Positions 63,406 to 64,000 of a stretch of DNA of 64,000 nucleotides are shown in pieces; within the stretch, counting starts at the first letter, position 1, and every line of letters starts with the position of its first letter. Source of the DNA: CALDUY01 sp046350255 (GTDB taxonomy: Bacteria; Planctomycetota; Planctomycetia; Gemmatales; Gemmataceae); the NCBI GenBank assembly GCA_046350255.1, contig JAXMAV010000013.1, positions 233,695-297,694 on the forward strand, in the 5' to 3' direction. The notes beneath the pieces were generated by a model, which did no database searches, was not told where the DNA came from, and saw only the letters and a list, made by a program, of their open reading frames with translations. The translations under genes and the position numbers were made by a program.

Positions 63406-63658
63406 CAAGGGCATCCCTCCCGGGACGCTTCTTCGTTCTGCCCGATTGCCTCCAACGCCGTTCGGCCGCACTCGACTATTCGGGTTTCGTTCGCTTGATC
63501 GCTCCACGCGAACGCCCCAGGAATCGGGTCCGCCACGTCGCCCCTTCGTTCAGGACATCCTCCAGTGACAGGCAAGGGTCACCACCGGATCGACCTAGCT
63601 TCGGGCTGACGCGACTGACCTCTCAGCGTTGGCTGGCCCCGTTGTGTTGTCTCGATCG

Positions 63659-63913
63659 CTATTCCCACGCGCGGCCAGCCGCCTCAGCCGCTCGCTGCCG
63701 CTGCCGCCCGGCGCACAGGTCGTGGACCCAGCCGGCGGAGACGCAGGCCTCGAGGACGACGACAGCGGGCCGGCGCAGTTGAAGCAGAGCCAGCAGGGCC
63801 TCGCGTGAAGCGGGGACGGTGTCGAAGGTGGGCGAGCCACCCCCAGGGGGATAGACGCAGGCGACTGACTTGAATTTGCCGAGGTCGAGAGCGAGAATGG
63901 GGCCGGTGTGCAT
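63659..63913 (-). pseudogene. IS110-family transposase, N-terminal fragment
   Basis: 84 residues from ATG 63913: ALDLGKFKSVACVY supplies the first Asp of the DEDD RuvC-like site, and RPAVVVLEACVSAGWVHDLC the following Glu block. The frame then diverges and stops at 63659; IS110 transposases run over 300 residues, so this is a relic. The 87 bases upstream to the window end are non-coding. Confidence 0.65.
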
Positions 63914-64000
63914 GGTGGGCAGGCTCCGTGGTCGAGGTCGCGCGCCGGGCCACTCCCAGCGTAGCGCATTCCCGAGGGGCTTGCATCGATTCTTTCGGCG

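Overview
The window looks like chromosomal DNA of a Planctomycete, most likely a relative of Gemmata (Gemmataceae). It is GC-rich and carries family markers common in that phylum: a sulfatase, DUF1080, a PVC-type dehydrogenase with a C-terminal CxxCH haem site, an adjacent DUF1549/DUF1553 and DUF1501 pair, very large membrane-anchored proteins without recognisable domains, and 'LE.LE.R' N-terminal motifs. Nothing was searched; all family calls come from reading the translations.

Layout. 1-11 kb: a sulfatase, a HEAT-tailed secreted protein, a REC-HATPase regulator, a DUF1080 protein, then a minus-strand run of thioredoxin-like protein, formylglycine-generating enzyme (FGE) and cytochrome-type dehydrogenase. 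11-21 kb: a PfpI-like protein, a three-gene ABC/HlyD/TolC exporter, a porin, a Cys-rich secreted protein and an ABC-2 transporter pair. 21-26 kb: a tandem-repeat secreted protein, an MBL hydrolase with a methyltransferase, queA and a GH2-like relic. 26.8-37.4 kb: two giant genes built from three related modules. 37.5-43.5 kb: an S9 peptidase, a small HMA lipoprotein, a PPC-domain protein and a CapA-like protein. 43.6-49.2 kb: an McrB/McrC-type locus with an unusual fused McrB and an inserted membrane protein gene. 49.2-60.6 kb: CBS protein, DUF1549/DUF1553, DUF1501, a GH42-like protein, a duplicated PpiC/SurA-like chaperone, an S9 peptidase fused to an FGE-like domain, and DUF2007. 60.6-64 kb is decayed accessory DNA: an RTX-type pseudogene, an initiator tRNA, an integron-integrase relic, a gene cassette with a folded attC-like site, a second cassette-like gene and an IS110 relic.

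Most notable. (1) Two unrelated genes have in-frame TGA codons where redox or metal-binding cysteines are expected, each followed by a SECIS-like hairpin: a thioredoxin-like secreted protein (one TGA) and an HMA-domain lipoprotein (two TGAs, giving a UPGSU motif). They look like selenoproteins. The selenocysteine machinery (selA/B/C/D) is not in the window. (2) The right end carries a decayed chromosomal integron whose cassette boundary can be read: the inverse core of the attC-like site is the exact complement of the cassette's own 5' end. (3) The McrBC locus combines a DUF2461-like fusion with a membrane protein gene that overlaps mcrC.

The FGE retains both catalytic cysteines and could mature the sulfatase about 7 kb away. 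The candidate selenoprotein lies directly upstream of it in the same apparent operon.
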